In this document: piece by piece, positions 6,174 to 12,840 of the stretch | Numbering within the stretch: the stretch's first letter is position 1 | Layout: each line of letters begins with the position of its first letter | NCBI GenBank assembly: GCA_023231445.1 | Contig: JALNVF010000090.1 | Coordinates: 1 to 13,228 of the forward strand | Reading direction: 5' to 3' | DNA: 13,228 bases | From: Treponema sp. | Lineage (GTDB): Bacteria; Spirochaetota; Spirochaetia; Treponematales; Treponemataceae | Notes under the pieces: model-generated | What the model was told of the DNA's origin: nothing | The model's database searches: none | What the model saw: the letters and a program-made list of their open reading frames with translations, nothing else | Made by a program: the position numbers and the translations under genes

Positions 6174-7169
6174 CTAATCCTTCGAAAAATCAACAACGAC
6201 ATTTTTATTCACAAGGTTTGACGGAATCTTTTTCTCATGAAGCCGCTGAACAAGCTGTTCAAGAGCAATACGGCGTGCTGCATAGAAAGAATCCTCTGAC
6301 ATAAATGCGGCATGCGGTGTAATTACTACGTTGTCATTCAACGCAAATAAACCGCTTGTTTCATTCGTTTCATCTTCAATGACATCTATTCCTGCTCCTT
6401 TTATCCATCCTTCTTTCAGCGCTTTTACAAGAGCCTGTTCATCGACGACGGAACCTCTTGCTGTGTTTAGCAGATAAGCAGTTTTTTTCATTTTCCTTAA
6501 CTGAGGTTCACCTATAAGATGGTACGTAACGTTTTTTATCAGAGGGCAGTGCAGAGAAACGAAATCCGATTTTGTAAGAAGTTCGTCAAGCGTCTCCGCT
6601 TTATCACATCCGTATTCCGCCAGGTATTCTCCGGATTTAGTCGGTGCATACACAAGCACTTTCAGCTCAAGTGCCTTCAGCATGGGAAGCATGGTTTTCG
6701 GAATCTGACCGAAAAAAACCATTCCGAAAGTCATACCGGCAATCCGTCCCGTTTTATATCCTTCAAGCGGATTCCATTTGCCGGAACGGACGGATTTATC
6801 GTAGAATGTAATTTTCCGTACAAGATCAATAAGCAGTCCGACCGTATGAAGTGCTACTTCCGGCGCACAAAATCCGGGAGCATTAGTAAGACAGACGCCC
6901 CGTTCCGTAGCTGCTTTTACATCAAGATTATTATATCCGATACTCTGAACCGAAACGCATTTTAATTTCGGGCATTTCCCCATAACTTCATCTGTAACCT
7001 GTTCATACTCAACAACCAGGCCGTCTGCATCGCCCAGATATTCCGCAAATTTTCCGGACGTCTTGTCTTTTATTTCAATCAGTTCAACATCATCAACACC
7101 CCACTCTTTCAACAGGCCGTTTTCATAGTCAAGTGTATCATCAATATTAAAATAAACAACCTTTATCAT
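6174..7169 (-). CDS. D-2-hydroxyacid dehydrogenase family protein (CtBP/SerA-like) with altered NAD-binding loop
   Basis: The 331-residue protein has the full family plan: catalytic-domain start, a nucleotide-binding domain near residues 100-290, Arg238 in LLNTARGSVVDE, Glu265 in GAGIDVIEDE and His286 in VVITPHAAF, which match the catalytic Arg/Glu/His. The dinucleotide loop is unusual. Where relatives have GxGxxG (GLGRIG), this reads FFGQIP (152-157), and the acidic residue expected after strand beta-2 is replaced in VLVYAPTKS (171-179). It may prefer NADP(H), bind cofactor weakly, or do something else. ATG 7169 is chosen because GGGGGA lies 4 bases upstream; an in-frame ATG at 7181 has no such site. 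It lies between the kinase-like gene and ridA. It could reduce the 2-keto acid released by RidA to a D-2-hydroxyacid; this is inference. Confidence 0.85.
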   Translation of the reverse strand: MIKVVYFNIDDTLDYENGLLKEWGVDDVELIEIKDKTSGKFAEYLGDADGLVVEYEQVTDEVMGKCPKLKCVSVQSIGYNNLDVKAATERGVCLTNAPGFCAPEVALHTVGLLIDLVRKITFYDKSVRSGKWNPLEGYKTGRIAGMTFGMVFFGQIPKTMLPMLKALELKVLVYAPTKSGEYLAEYGCDKAETLDELLTKSDFVSLHCPLIKNVTYHLIGEPQLRKMKKTAYLLNTARGSVVDEQALVKALKEGWIKGAGIDVIEDETNETSGLFALNDNVVITPHAAFMSEDSFYAARRIALEQLVQRLHEKKIPSNLVNKNVVVDFSKD

Positions 7170-7193
7170 ACATTCCCCCATCTGTAATAATTA

Positions 7194-7847
7194 TTAATCA
7201 TGCATAACGGAAAACCCGAATTTCGTCTGTGCCGCATTAATAATAATATCAACACACTTCCTTCTTGACAGTTTTGAAGTATTCAGACACATATCATAAT
7301 TAGTTATATTGTTCCACTCCTGCCCCGTGTACGTCTTGTAAAATTCGGCACGATATTTATCATTTTTATTAACCATCTGCGCAGCTTCTTCCTCTGATAC
7401 GTACATCCGTTCCGAGATTTCCTTGACACAGTCTTCATAATCGGCCTGAATATTTACCGAAAAACAATGTCTGGTATGTTTAAGGACAAAATCCGCGGCA
7501 CGACCGATAACTATAAATGGTTCCACAAGTGCAAGTTCAAGAAGGACACGGGCTTCCCAGTTAAATAAATTCTTATCTGACAGAAAACCCGCACTTTCAG
7601 GAGGTATTACATCATAATCAAATTTTTTGTCATCCCGGAAATCATAAAATCTCTTACGGACTTTTTCATCGGTCATTGCGAACATATCTTCTGATATTCC
7701 GCTTTGTACAGATGCCATAGAAAGAAGATTCCTGTCAATGAGCTGAATCCCCAGTTTCTCAGAAAGAAGCGAGCCTATAAGCTTTCCGCCGCTGCCGTAC
7801 CCGCGGGCTATAGCTATAACAAATTTTTTTGTTTCCCCGTTATTCAT
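7194..7847 (-). CDS. Cytidylate kinase-like family P-loop protein
   Basis: The 217-residue protein starts with a strand and P-loop, FVIAIARGYGSGGKLIG (about residues 9-25, with Gly20-Gly21-Lys22), followed by LGIQLIDRNLL. FIVIGRAADFVL near 111-122 and a NYDMCLNTSKLSRRKCVDIIINA tail complete the pattern. This is the cytidylate-kinase-like family (a branch distinct from housekeeping Cmk), common in Firmicutes, spirochaetes and gut anaerobes and mostly without known substrate. The nucleotide-kinase fold is clear, but whether it phosphorylates CMP is unknown. It begins 9 bases after the livF stop, with GGAGGG about 5 bases upstream of the ATG, and is 24 bases from the dehydrogenase gene, so it is a full member of the operon. 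A nucleotide kinase has no obvious place in an amino acid pathway. Confidence 0.8.
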   Translation of the reverse strand: MNNGETKKFVIAIARGYGSGGKLIGSLLSEKLGIQLIDRNLLSMASVQSGISEDMFAMTDEKVRKRFYDFRDDKKFDYDVIPPESAGFLSDKNLFNWEARVLLELALVEPFIVIGRAADFVLKHTRHCFSVNIQADYEDCVKEISERMYVSEEEAAQMVNKNDKYRAEFYKTYTGQEWNNITNYDMCLNTSKLSRRKCVDIIINAAQTKFGFSVMHD

Positions 7848-7856
7848 ATATCCCTC

Positions 7857-8573
7857 CTACAACCCCAGATAAACCTTTTTAATTCTGTCGTCTTTTTCAA
7901 GGTCTGCGGCAGAGCCTTCATTTACAATGCTGCCGACTTCCAGAACATACGCACGGTCAGACACTCCAAGGGCCATCTGCGCGTTCTGTTCTACCAGAAG
8001 GATAGTTGTATTATCTTCTTTATTTATCTGACTGATAATTTTGAATATCTCATCAACAATAATAGGAGCAAGCCCCATGGAAGGTTCATCAAGCAGGAGC
8101 AGCGAAGGACGCGCCATAAGCGCCCTCGCCATTGAAAGCATCTGAAGTTCGCCTCCTGAAAGTGTTGCACAAATCTGGGCACGCCGTTCAAAAAGACGGG
8201 GAAAAAGCGCATAAACTTTTTCTTTATCTTTTTTTATTTCTGCAGTATCTGTACGGACATACGCTCCCAGGCTTATATTTTCTGCGACTGTAAGGTTGGG
8301 AAATATACCGCGTCCTTCCGGTACCTGCGATATTCCTTTCTTCACCAGTTTATGAGCCTCTGCACTGGAAATATCATCACCATTATAAAAAACTGATTTT
8401 TTATTACGCTTCAAAAGACCGGACACAGCATGGAGCGTCGTCGTCTTACCCGCTCCGTTCGGACCGATAAGGGATACGACTTCTCCTTTATCAACATAAA
8501 AGGATATATCATGCAGGGCGGGAACAACATTATAACTGACGCTGAGTTTATTAGTTTCAAGCATATGAGTCAT
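7857..8573 (-). CDS. livF: Branched-chain amino acid-type ABC transporter ATP-binding protein LivF
   Basis: The 238-residue ATPase has Walker A GPNGAGKTT (37-45), the stretch VPEGRGIFPNLTVAENI (84-100) that is typical of LivF, ABC signature LSGGE (138-142), Walker B LLLLDEP (158-164) and ILLVEQNA in the switch region. LivF is one of two cytoplasmic ATPases that drive the LivHM permease. The start ATG at 8573 is set by AGGAGG 8 bases upstream; Met4 would sit too far from it. The gene lies 3 bases after livG. Ligand specificity is set by the binding protein. LivF-type proteins serve importers for branched-chain amino acids, urea, amides and other small ligands, so the name states the family rather than the substrate. 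Confidence 0.93.
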   Translation of the reverse strand: MTHMLETNKLSVSYNVVPALHDISFYVDKGEVVSLIGPNGAGKTTTLHAVSGLLKRNKKSVFYNGDDISSAEAHKLVKKGISQVPEGRGIFPNLTVAENISLGAYVRTDTAEIKKDKEKVYALFPRLFERRAQICATLSGGELQMLSMARALMARPSLLLLDEPSMGLAPIIVDEIFKIISQINKEDNTTILLVEQNAQMALGVSDRAYVLEVGSIVNEGSAADLEKDDRIKKVYLGL

Positions 8574-8576
8574 ATT

Positions 8577-9353
8577 TCACGCCTCCTTCTTTTTTCCGAG
8601 ATATGCTTCAATGACACGGCTGTCATGCTGTATGTCAAACGGAGAGCCTTCGGCGATTTTAACTCCGTGGTCCATAACCGCAATACGGTCTGAAATTGAC
8701 ATGATAAATTTCATATCGTGTTCGATAATCAGGACATCTTTACCGAGTTCACTGGTAATTACGCGTATAACACGTATCAGTTCCTCTTTCTCAGTTGTAT
8801 TCATACCTGCACCGGGTTCATCAAGAAGAATGAGTTCAGCGTTCATCGCCATTGCACGGGCAATTTCAAGCAGCCGCTGTTTTCCATAGGGAAGATTAAC
8901 GGCAAGTTCATCTTCCTGATCAAGGAGTCCCACGACAGAAAGGCAGTGTTCACAGTCTTCAATAATTCTCCTGCGGCGTTTATTAATAACTGAAGGAAGC
9001 GCAAGCACTGATGATACAAGGCTTTCTTTATTGCATTCAGGATGTGCAACAAGCAGGTTTTCAAGTACTGACATGCTTTTAAATAACCGTATATTCTGGA
9101 ATGTCCGTGCGATACCGCCCGATGCACGTTCATGAGCCTTCAATCCGGTTATATTTTTATCATGGAACAATATTCTGCCTTCTGTTGCCTGATATACGCC
9201 TGTAAGAAGATTGAAGAATGTGGTTTTACCGGCTCCGTTCGGACCTATAATCGATACGATTTCTCCATGATTGAGAACAAGATTCATATCGTTTACAGCG
9301 GTAAGACCTCCGAAGCGGATGGTAAGATGATCTACTTTCAGGATTGTTTCCAT
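8577..9353 (-). CDS. livG: Branched-chain amino acid-type ABC transporter ATP-binding protein LivG
   Basis: The 258-residue ATPase has Walker A GPNGAGKTT (37-45), Q-loop region IARTFQNIRLF (81-91), the variant signature LPYGKQRLLEIARAM (154-168) where most ABC proteins have LSGGQ, which is typical of LivG, and Walker B LILLDEP (174-180). IIEHDMKFIMSISDRI follows. It pairs with LivF under the LivHM membrane channel. The start overlaps the end of livM by 16 bases, and AAAGGCGG upstream of the ATG lies inside livM. The overlap implies coupled translation. No unusual features. Confidence 0.93.
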   Translation of the reverse strand: METILKVDHLTIRFGGLTAVNDMNLVLNHGEIVSIIGPNGAGKTTFFNLLTGVYQATEGRILFHDKNITGLKAHERASGGIARTFQNIRLFKSMSVLENLLVAHPECNKESLVSSVLALPSVINKRRRRIIEDCEHCLSVVGLLDQEDELAVNLPYGKQRLLEIARAMAMNAELILLDEPGAGMNTTEKEELIRVIRVITSELGKDVLIIEHDMKFIMSISDRIAVMDHGVKIAEGSPFDIQHDSRVIEAYLGKKKEA

Positions 9354-10345
9354 TTTCTGCCGCCTTTCGTTTTGAGCTTATATTCATTCCGTATCCTTTT
9401 ATCAATTCCCCAGATACCCATCGGTTTGAAAAGCATCATAAGCACCATCGTCGCTCCGTACAGAACCATACGGTAGTCGCTGAATGCCCGTAACGCTTCA
9501 GGAAGAACGGTAAGAATGACTGCGCCGAAAACAGAGCCTGGTATACTTGCCATTCCTCCCAGTACGACCATTGCACACATCGTAATCGACCCCTGATACG
9601 TAAAACTCGACGGAGAGATGAAACCGATATATATTGCATAAAAACTTCCCACAAAAGCAGCTATTACAGCTCCAATAACAAATGCCCATAATTTAAATTT
9701 TACCGGATATATGCCGATCGAAGATGCAGCTATATCATCATCATTCATGGCAAGCATAGAAAGTCCGAATCCTGAATTATTAAGACGGACCATAAAAAAA
9801 ACAACCAGGAGCATGACGATCAGTCCCATGTAATAAAACTGTACACGGGAATGCAGTGAAATCCCGAATAATGACGGAGACGGAATTCCGGGAAGGCCCA
9901 TGGGACCTCTGGTAACGCTTGTCCAGTTTGTCATTACAAGACGGAATACTTCGCCGAATCCGAGCGTAACAACAGCAAGATAATCCCCCCTCAGTTTAAG
10001 CGTCGGAATGCAAAGCAAAGCTCCAAGAACACCAGTACAGACTGCACTGATGAGAAGTGCGAACCAGAAACTCATCCCTGTGTTCATCATGAGAAGCGTA
10101 GTAATATACGCTCCCATGCCGAAAAAACACACATGTCCGAGCGAAAACTGTCCTGACCATCCGATAATTAAATTAAGGCTGAGTGTAAGTGCTATATAAA
10201 TGAAACAGGAAATAAAAATGTGAAGAACATACAGACTGCTGATTATTTTTGGTGTACAGACAAGAAAAACGAGGACAGCAGCGAGCAGATATTTTTTTAT
10301 CACCTGCAGCTGATTTTCTTTTCCTTTCAGTAAATTAGTGATCAT
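9338..10345 (-). CDS. livM: Branched-chain amino acid-type ABC transporter permease LivM
   Basis: The 335-residue membrane protein has a basic N-terminus and then repeated hydrophobic segments from about residue 18 onward. Family blocks are LTLSLNLIIGWSGQFSLGHV and FFGMGAYITTLL near 53-86, LRGDYLAVVTLGFGEVFRL near 118-136, GPMGLPGIP near 147-155, and VVLGGMASIPGSVFGA near 261-276. LivM forms the translocation channel with LivH. An AAAGGAGG site starts 14 bases before the ATG at 10345 and overlaps the livH stop; the two genes are 10 bases apart. The C-terminus (KTKGGRKWKQS) is basic and cytoplasmic as expected. Confidence 0.92.
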   Translation of the reverse strand: MITNLLKGKENQLQVIKKYLLAAVLVFLVCTPKIISSLYVLHIFISCFIYIALTLSLNLIIGWSGQFSLGHVCFFGMGAYITTLLMMNTGMSFWFALLISAVCTGVLGALLCIPTLKLRGDYLAVVTLGFGEVFRLVMTNWTSVTRGPMGLPGIPSPSLFGISLHSRVQFYYMGLIVMLLVVFFMVRLNNSGFGLSMLAMNDDDIAASSIGIYPVKFKLWAFVIGAVIAAFVGSFYAIYIGFISPSSFTYQGSITMCAMVVLGGMASIPGSVFGAVILTVLPEALRAFSDYRMVLYGATMVLMMLFKPMGIWGIDKRIRNEYKLKTKGGRKWKQS

Positions 10346-10355
10346 ACGTCCTCCT

Positions 10356-11225
10356 TTATACTTTATCTATCCGCTTTGCACCCATAATTCCTGAAGGACG
10401 AAGCGCAAGAATAATTATCATAACTAAAAACGAGTAGGCATCACGGTAATTCGAAGATATATATCCTGCCCCGAGACTTTCAATAAGACCTATCAGATAT
10501 CCGCCGATTACCGATCCCGGAATAGAGCCGATACCACCCAGTATTGCAGCAGAAAAAGCTTTCATACCCAGAAGATATCCCATCGTCGGATATACGGAAT
10601 TGTAATATGCTCCTATAAGGACTCCTCCGATGCCTGCTATAAATGATCCGAGGGCAAAGGTTGCAGATATTATTAAATTAGTATTTATTCCCATAAGTTT
10701 TGCGTTTTCGATACTTGTAGAACAGGCACGCATTGCAACTCCGATTTTCGTTTTGTATACAAGCACATACAGAACAAAAAGCATGAAAAGGGTAACAAGT
10801 GTAATGATTATCTGAAGATTGGTAAAACTGACAGATCCCGCTGCAAATGTTTTCCTCGCAATAATAGCAAGAGGTCTGCTTCCTGATCCCCATACAAGCT
10901 GTGCAAGATTCTGCAGAAAAACAGACATTCCAAGTGCACTTACAAGAACTGCCATTCTTCTGTTTACCTTAATAGGCCGGTATGCAACCCGTTCCACACC
11001 CATACCTATTAATGCAGTTGCACCGGCTGCAAGAATAATCATTGCAACGACAGGTACATGAAGCATACTTATTAACGTCATTCCGATAAACGTACCAACC
11101 ATCATAACATCGGCATGAGCCCAGTTAACTATCTGAAGAACTCCATAAACCATCGAATACCCCAGTGCAACAAGTGCATAAATGCTTCCGACGGTGAGTC
11201 CGTTTATAACCTGCTGAAAAAACAT
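10356..11225 (-). CDS. livH: Branched-chain amino acid-type ABC transporter permease LivH
   Basis: The 289-residue membrane protein begins MFFQQVINGLTVGSIYALVALGYSMVYGVLQIVNWAH, the conserved LivH start, and ends in SFLVMIIILALRPSGIMG. The gate-like block AFSAAILGGIGSIPGSVIGGYLIG is present near the C-terminus. A longer frame could begin at a GTG at 11252. I choose ATG 11225 because GGAGGA lies 9 bases upstream and the family starts at this point; the GTG reading would place the ribosome site inside the gene. A 14-bp stem-loop sits in the 109-base gap to livK, which may set the binding protein to permease ratio. Confidence 0.92.
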   Translation of the reverse strand: MFFQQVINGLTVGSIYALVALGYSMVYGVLQIVNWAHADVMMVGTFIGMTLISMLHVPVVAMIILAAGATALIGMGVERVAYRPIKVNRRMAVLVSALGMSVFLQNLAQLVWGSGSRPLAIIARKTFAAGSVSFTNLQIIITLVTLFMLFVLYVLVYKTKIGVAMRACSTSIENAKLMGINTNLIISATFALGSFIAGIGGVLIGAYYNSVYPTMGYLLGMKAFSAAILGGIGSIPGSVIGGYLIGLIESLGAGYISSNYRDAYSFLVMIIILALRPSGIMGAKRIDKV

Positions 11226-11279
11226 CCGGCTGATTCCTCCAGAATAAGACACCTTTCAAAGAAGTGCCAGAATTTTTTT

Positions 11280-11313
11280 CACACATACAGATGAACATAC
11301 ATCTGTATGTGTG
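11280..11313 (-). other. Strong intercistronic stem-loop between livK and livH
   Basis: CACACATACAGATG (11280-11293) and CATCTGTATGTGTG (11300-11313) form a perfect 14-bp stem with a 6-base loop. On the minus strand it is followed by AAAAAAATTC, not by T, so it is not a standard intrinsic terminator. Its place just after the binding-protein gene and before the permease genes fits a stabilising hairpin that protects the livK message from 3' exonucleases. The structure is seen directly; the role is inferred from known binding-protein operons. Confidence 0.65.
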
Positions 11314-11334
11314 CTGAACACAGTATGAACTTAT

Positions 11335-12474
11335 CTACTGCTGAACTTTTTCCCACTTTCCGTTCTGAACCTGAAAAACGCTGTAATGCTTTTCCACATC
11401 ACCATTAACAAATTTATTCAAACCTGTAATACCCTGATAACTGATGTTCTGCATCGCAGTATTGATTGATTCCCTGTCAATAGTCGTGCATGACTTCATA
11501 GCTTCAAAAAGCGTCATAGCCGCATCATATGCCAGAGCAGACCACAAAGAAGGTTCTGATCCGTTGAATTTAGTTTCATAGTCGGTAACGAACTTATGAA
11601 CTTTCGGATCAGGATCATCAACACTGAAAGGCCCGAGCGAATAGACTTTTTCAACAGCTGCTCCGTTTTCAGCAATAAGAGCAGGAGAATAACATCCGTC
11701 GTCTGCAAATACAGGACAGTCAAAACCTGCAGACTGATTCATAAGCAGACCGAGTTCCGTTACAAGACCAATAAACATAATTCCATCGGGTTTCGCATTT
11801 CTGATTTTTGTTATTATTGTTGAAAAGTCCTTCGTCTGTCCGTAAATAAACGAGTCGATACCGGCAACAGACATACTGAATGATTTAATTTTGTCCTCAT
11901 ATACTTTTTCAATACCCATGCCGTAATCATCATTTTCGTACAGAATATATACATTTTTCATTCCGAGTTTCTGACAGAATTCCGCACAGATAATGCCGCC
12001 GAACGCATCGCTGTTGCATGTCCGGTAATAATAAGGACTGATTCCCGTAATGGCCGGAGATGTTGTAACAGGACTGATTGCAGTAAGACCGACACTTTTA
12101 TAAATAGGAATCTGGGCAAGTCCGCAGGAACTGTTATAAGAAGTAACAACCGACACAATTTTGCTGTCGCTCGCAAATTTATTTGCAACAGCAGCAGCAG
12201 TTGACGGATCAGCACCGTCATCTTCACTTTGAAGCTGTATCTTTCTGCCTTTTATCCCGCCTGCACCATTCGTTTCATCAACAGCAAGCTGTATTGCATC
12301 GAGAATAAGTTTCCCGTCTGCTGCAATTGTTCCCGTCATTGGGAAAGACGTCCCGACATAAACAGGGTCCGAAGATGACTTACCTTCAGACTTTTTTGAG
12401 CATCCTGTCGTTACCAGCAATACCGTACTAAAAACTGATGCAATCAGTAACACTGCTCCGTTTCTTCTAATCAT
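11335..12474 (-). CDS. livK: Periplasmic amino acid-binding lipoprotein of a Liv-type ABC transporter
   Basis: The 379-residue protein has a lipoprotein signal: MIRRNG, a hydrophobic stretch, then VTTGC with the lipidated Cys at residue 25 and a Ser/Lys linker. The mature part is a type I periplasmic binding protein of the Leu/Ile/Val family: VYVGTSFPMTGTIAADGK near 38-55, AVDETNGAGGIKGRKIQL near 64-81, SYNSSCGLA (112-120) and ISPVTTSPAIT (133-143). The last two correspond to the segments that hold the ligand's alpha-carboxylate and amino groups in LIV-binding protein, so an amino acid ligand is likely; the side-chain pocket cannot be read by eye. AAGGAG lies 6 bases upstream of the ATG. It is the first gene of the operon. 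The neighbouring racemase and dehydrogenase genes suggest proline, hydroxyproline or a relative rather than leucine. Confidence 0.9.
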   Translation of the reverse strand: MIRRNGAVLLIASVFSTVLLVTTGCSKKSEGKSSSDPVYVGTSFPMTGTIAADGKLILDAIQLAVDETNGAGGIKGRKIQLQSEDDGADPSTAAAVANKFASDSKIVSVVTSYNSSCGLAQIPIYKSVGLTAISPVTTSPAITGISPYYYRTCNSDAFGGIICAEFCQKLGMKNVYILYENDDYGMGIEKVYEDKIKSFSMSVAGIDSFIYGQTKDFSTIITKIRNAKPDGIMFIGLVTELGLLMNQSAGFDCPVFADDGCYSPALIAENGAAVEKVYSLGPFSVDDPDPKVHKFVTDYETKFNGSEPSLWSALAYDAAMTLFEAMKSCTTIDRESINTAMQNISYQGITGLNKFVNGDVEKHYSVFQVQNGKWEKVQQ

Positions 12475-12487
12475 GCATTACTCCTTA

Positions 12488-12504
12488 CGGAAAGTCGCTT
12501 TCCG
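12488..12504 (-). promoter_or_regulatory. Small leader hairpin abutting the livK ribosome binding site
   Basis: CGGAAAG (12488-12494) and CTTTCCG (12498-12504) form a perfect 7-bp stem with a 3-base loop in the livK leader. On the minus strand the stem ends two bases before the AAGGAG core. If it opens, TTCC in its 3' arm could pair with GGAG of the ribosome site around a GTAA loop, so the two folds are exclusive. A translational switch is possible but weakly supported. Confidence 0.45.
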
Positions 12505-12516
12505 CCATTTCAAAAT

Positions 12517-12568
12517 AAAAAAAGACGCTGATTATTCCGGATTTATCACCGGAAACACCAACGTCTTT
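12517..12568 (-). terminator. Intrinsic-terminator-like hairpin in the livK leader, candidate attenuator
   Basis: On the minus strand AAAGACG (12568-12562) pairs with CGTCTTT (12527-12521). The stem continues through five more pairs (two G-U), two mismatches and a 6-bp TTCCGG/CCGGAA segment, closed by an 8-base loop. A run of seven T and then ATTTTG follows. This is a complete Rho-independent terminator shape pointing toward livK, 43 bases before its start codon. The upstream alcohol dehydrogenase gene has its own hairpin at 12801-12840, so this one most likely acts on the liv transcript itself. No known riboswitch class was recognised. Confidence 0.7.
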
Positions 12569-12576
12569 GTTATACA

Positions 12577-12606
12577 ATAATAAAAAGATTATTTATTATT
12601 TGTCAA
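12577..12606 (-). promoter_or_regulatory. Sigma-70-like promoter for the liv/racemase operon
   Basis: On the minus strand a perfect TTGACA (12606-12601) is followed after 18 bases by TATTAT (12582-12577). The region upstream is very AT-rich, which could act as an UP element. Predicted transcription starts near 12570-12568, the first base of the terminator-like hairpin, giving a leader of about 95 bases before livK. It is the best promoter match in the gap and no other is seen inside the operon. Assigned by consensus only. Confidence 0.6.
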
Positions 12607-12769
12607 TGTCATATTGCCGGTATTGTTAATAAAATTAAAAATTTATTTCTTCTGATATTTCTGATTTTTACAATCACTTGTTATATAAAAGAAATATACT
12701 GTTCATACTTATAAAGTGGAATAAAATTATTAAATATAATACGGGTAGTATCTGATTTTTATTTTGTAG
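12607..12769. other. AT-rich non-coding region upstream of the operon promoter
   Basis: No open frame of note, tRNA or rRNA-like sequence is visible. The stretch is strongly AT-rich. It holds three copies of TCTGAT (starting at 12651, 12660 and 12751), two of them extended as TCTGATTTTTA, and a short ACTTATAAAGT palindrome. These could be regulator sites, but in such biased sequence they may be chance. Confidence 0.4.
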
Positions 12770-12781
12770 AAAAAGTTACCG

Positions 12782-12801
12782 GCAGATAGGTTGTGAAATA
12801 A
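12782..12801 (+). repeat. Right copy of the 20-bp direct repeat; possible 3'-end remnant of a D-lactate dehydrogenase gene
   Basis: This matches 282-301 at 19 of 20 bases, in the same orientation, including the stop-codon TAA. Read in the matching frame, the preceding codons give YFVEKVTGR, then TAG (a stop in place of Trp), then VVK and TAA. The left gene ends QFMQTGTSRWVVK. The final A is the first base of the hairpin at 12801-12840. It is non-functional as a gene: either a displaced gene end or the far copy of an insertion site. Confidence 0.6.
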
Positions 12802-12840
12802 GAAACCGCTGAGATCCGCCGGTAGTTCTCAGCGGTTTCT
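12801..12840. terminator. Bidirectional terminator hairpin at the end of the iron alcohol dehydrogenase gene
   Basis: AGAAACCGCTGAGA (12801-12814) and TCTCAGCGGTTTCT (12827-12840) form a perfect 14-bp stem with a 12-base loop. It touches the alcohol dehydrogenase stop codon (12841-12843, minus strand) on one side and the TAA of the dehydrogenase-end repeat on the other. On the minus strand the stem ends in TTTCT followed by TATTTC; on the plus strand it ends in TTTCT followed by TTACC. This layout is typical for a shared terminator between two convergent genes. Confidence 0.75.

Noticed and set aside
11226..11252. GTG start giving a longer LivH
   Set aside because: The GGAGGA ribosome site would fall inside the gene, and the LivH family begins at MFFQQVINGL.
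12521..12568. Known riboswitch (fluoride, guanidine or proline-type) in the livK leader
   Set aside because: The element is a single near-continuous stem with an 8-base loop; I see no conserved core of any class I know, so it is reported only as a terminator-like hairpin.
12607..12800. Possible CRISPR, tRNA, origin or small gene in the AT-rich gap
   Set aside because: There is no regular repeat-spacer pattern, no cloverleaf, no DnaA-box cluster and no open frame with a ribosome site. The TCTGAT copies are irregularly spaced.
301..12801. Insertion sequence or phage element carrying the operon
   Set aside because: No transposase, integrase or terminal inverted repeats are visible; only the direct repeat supports insertion, so the claim is limited to that.
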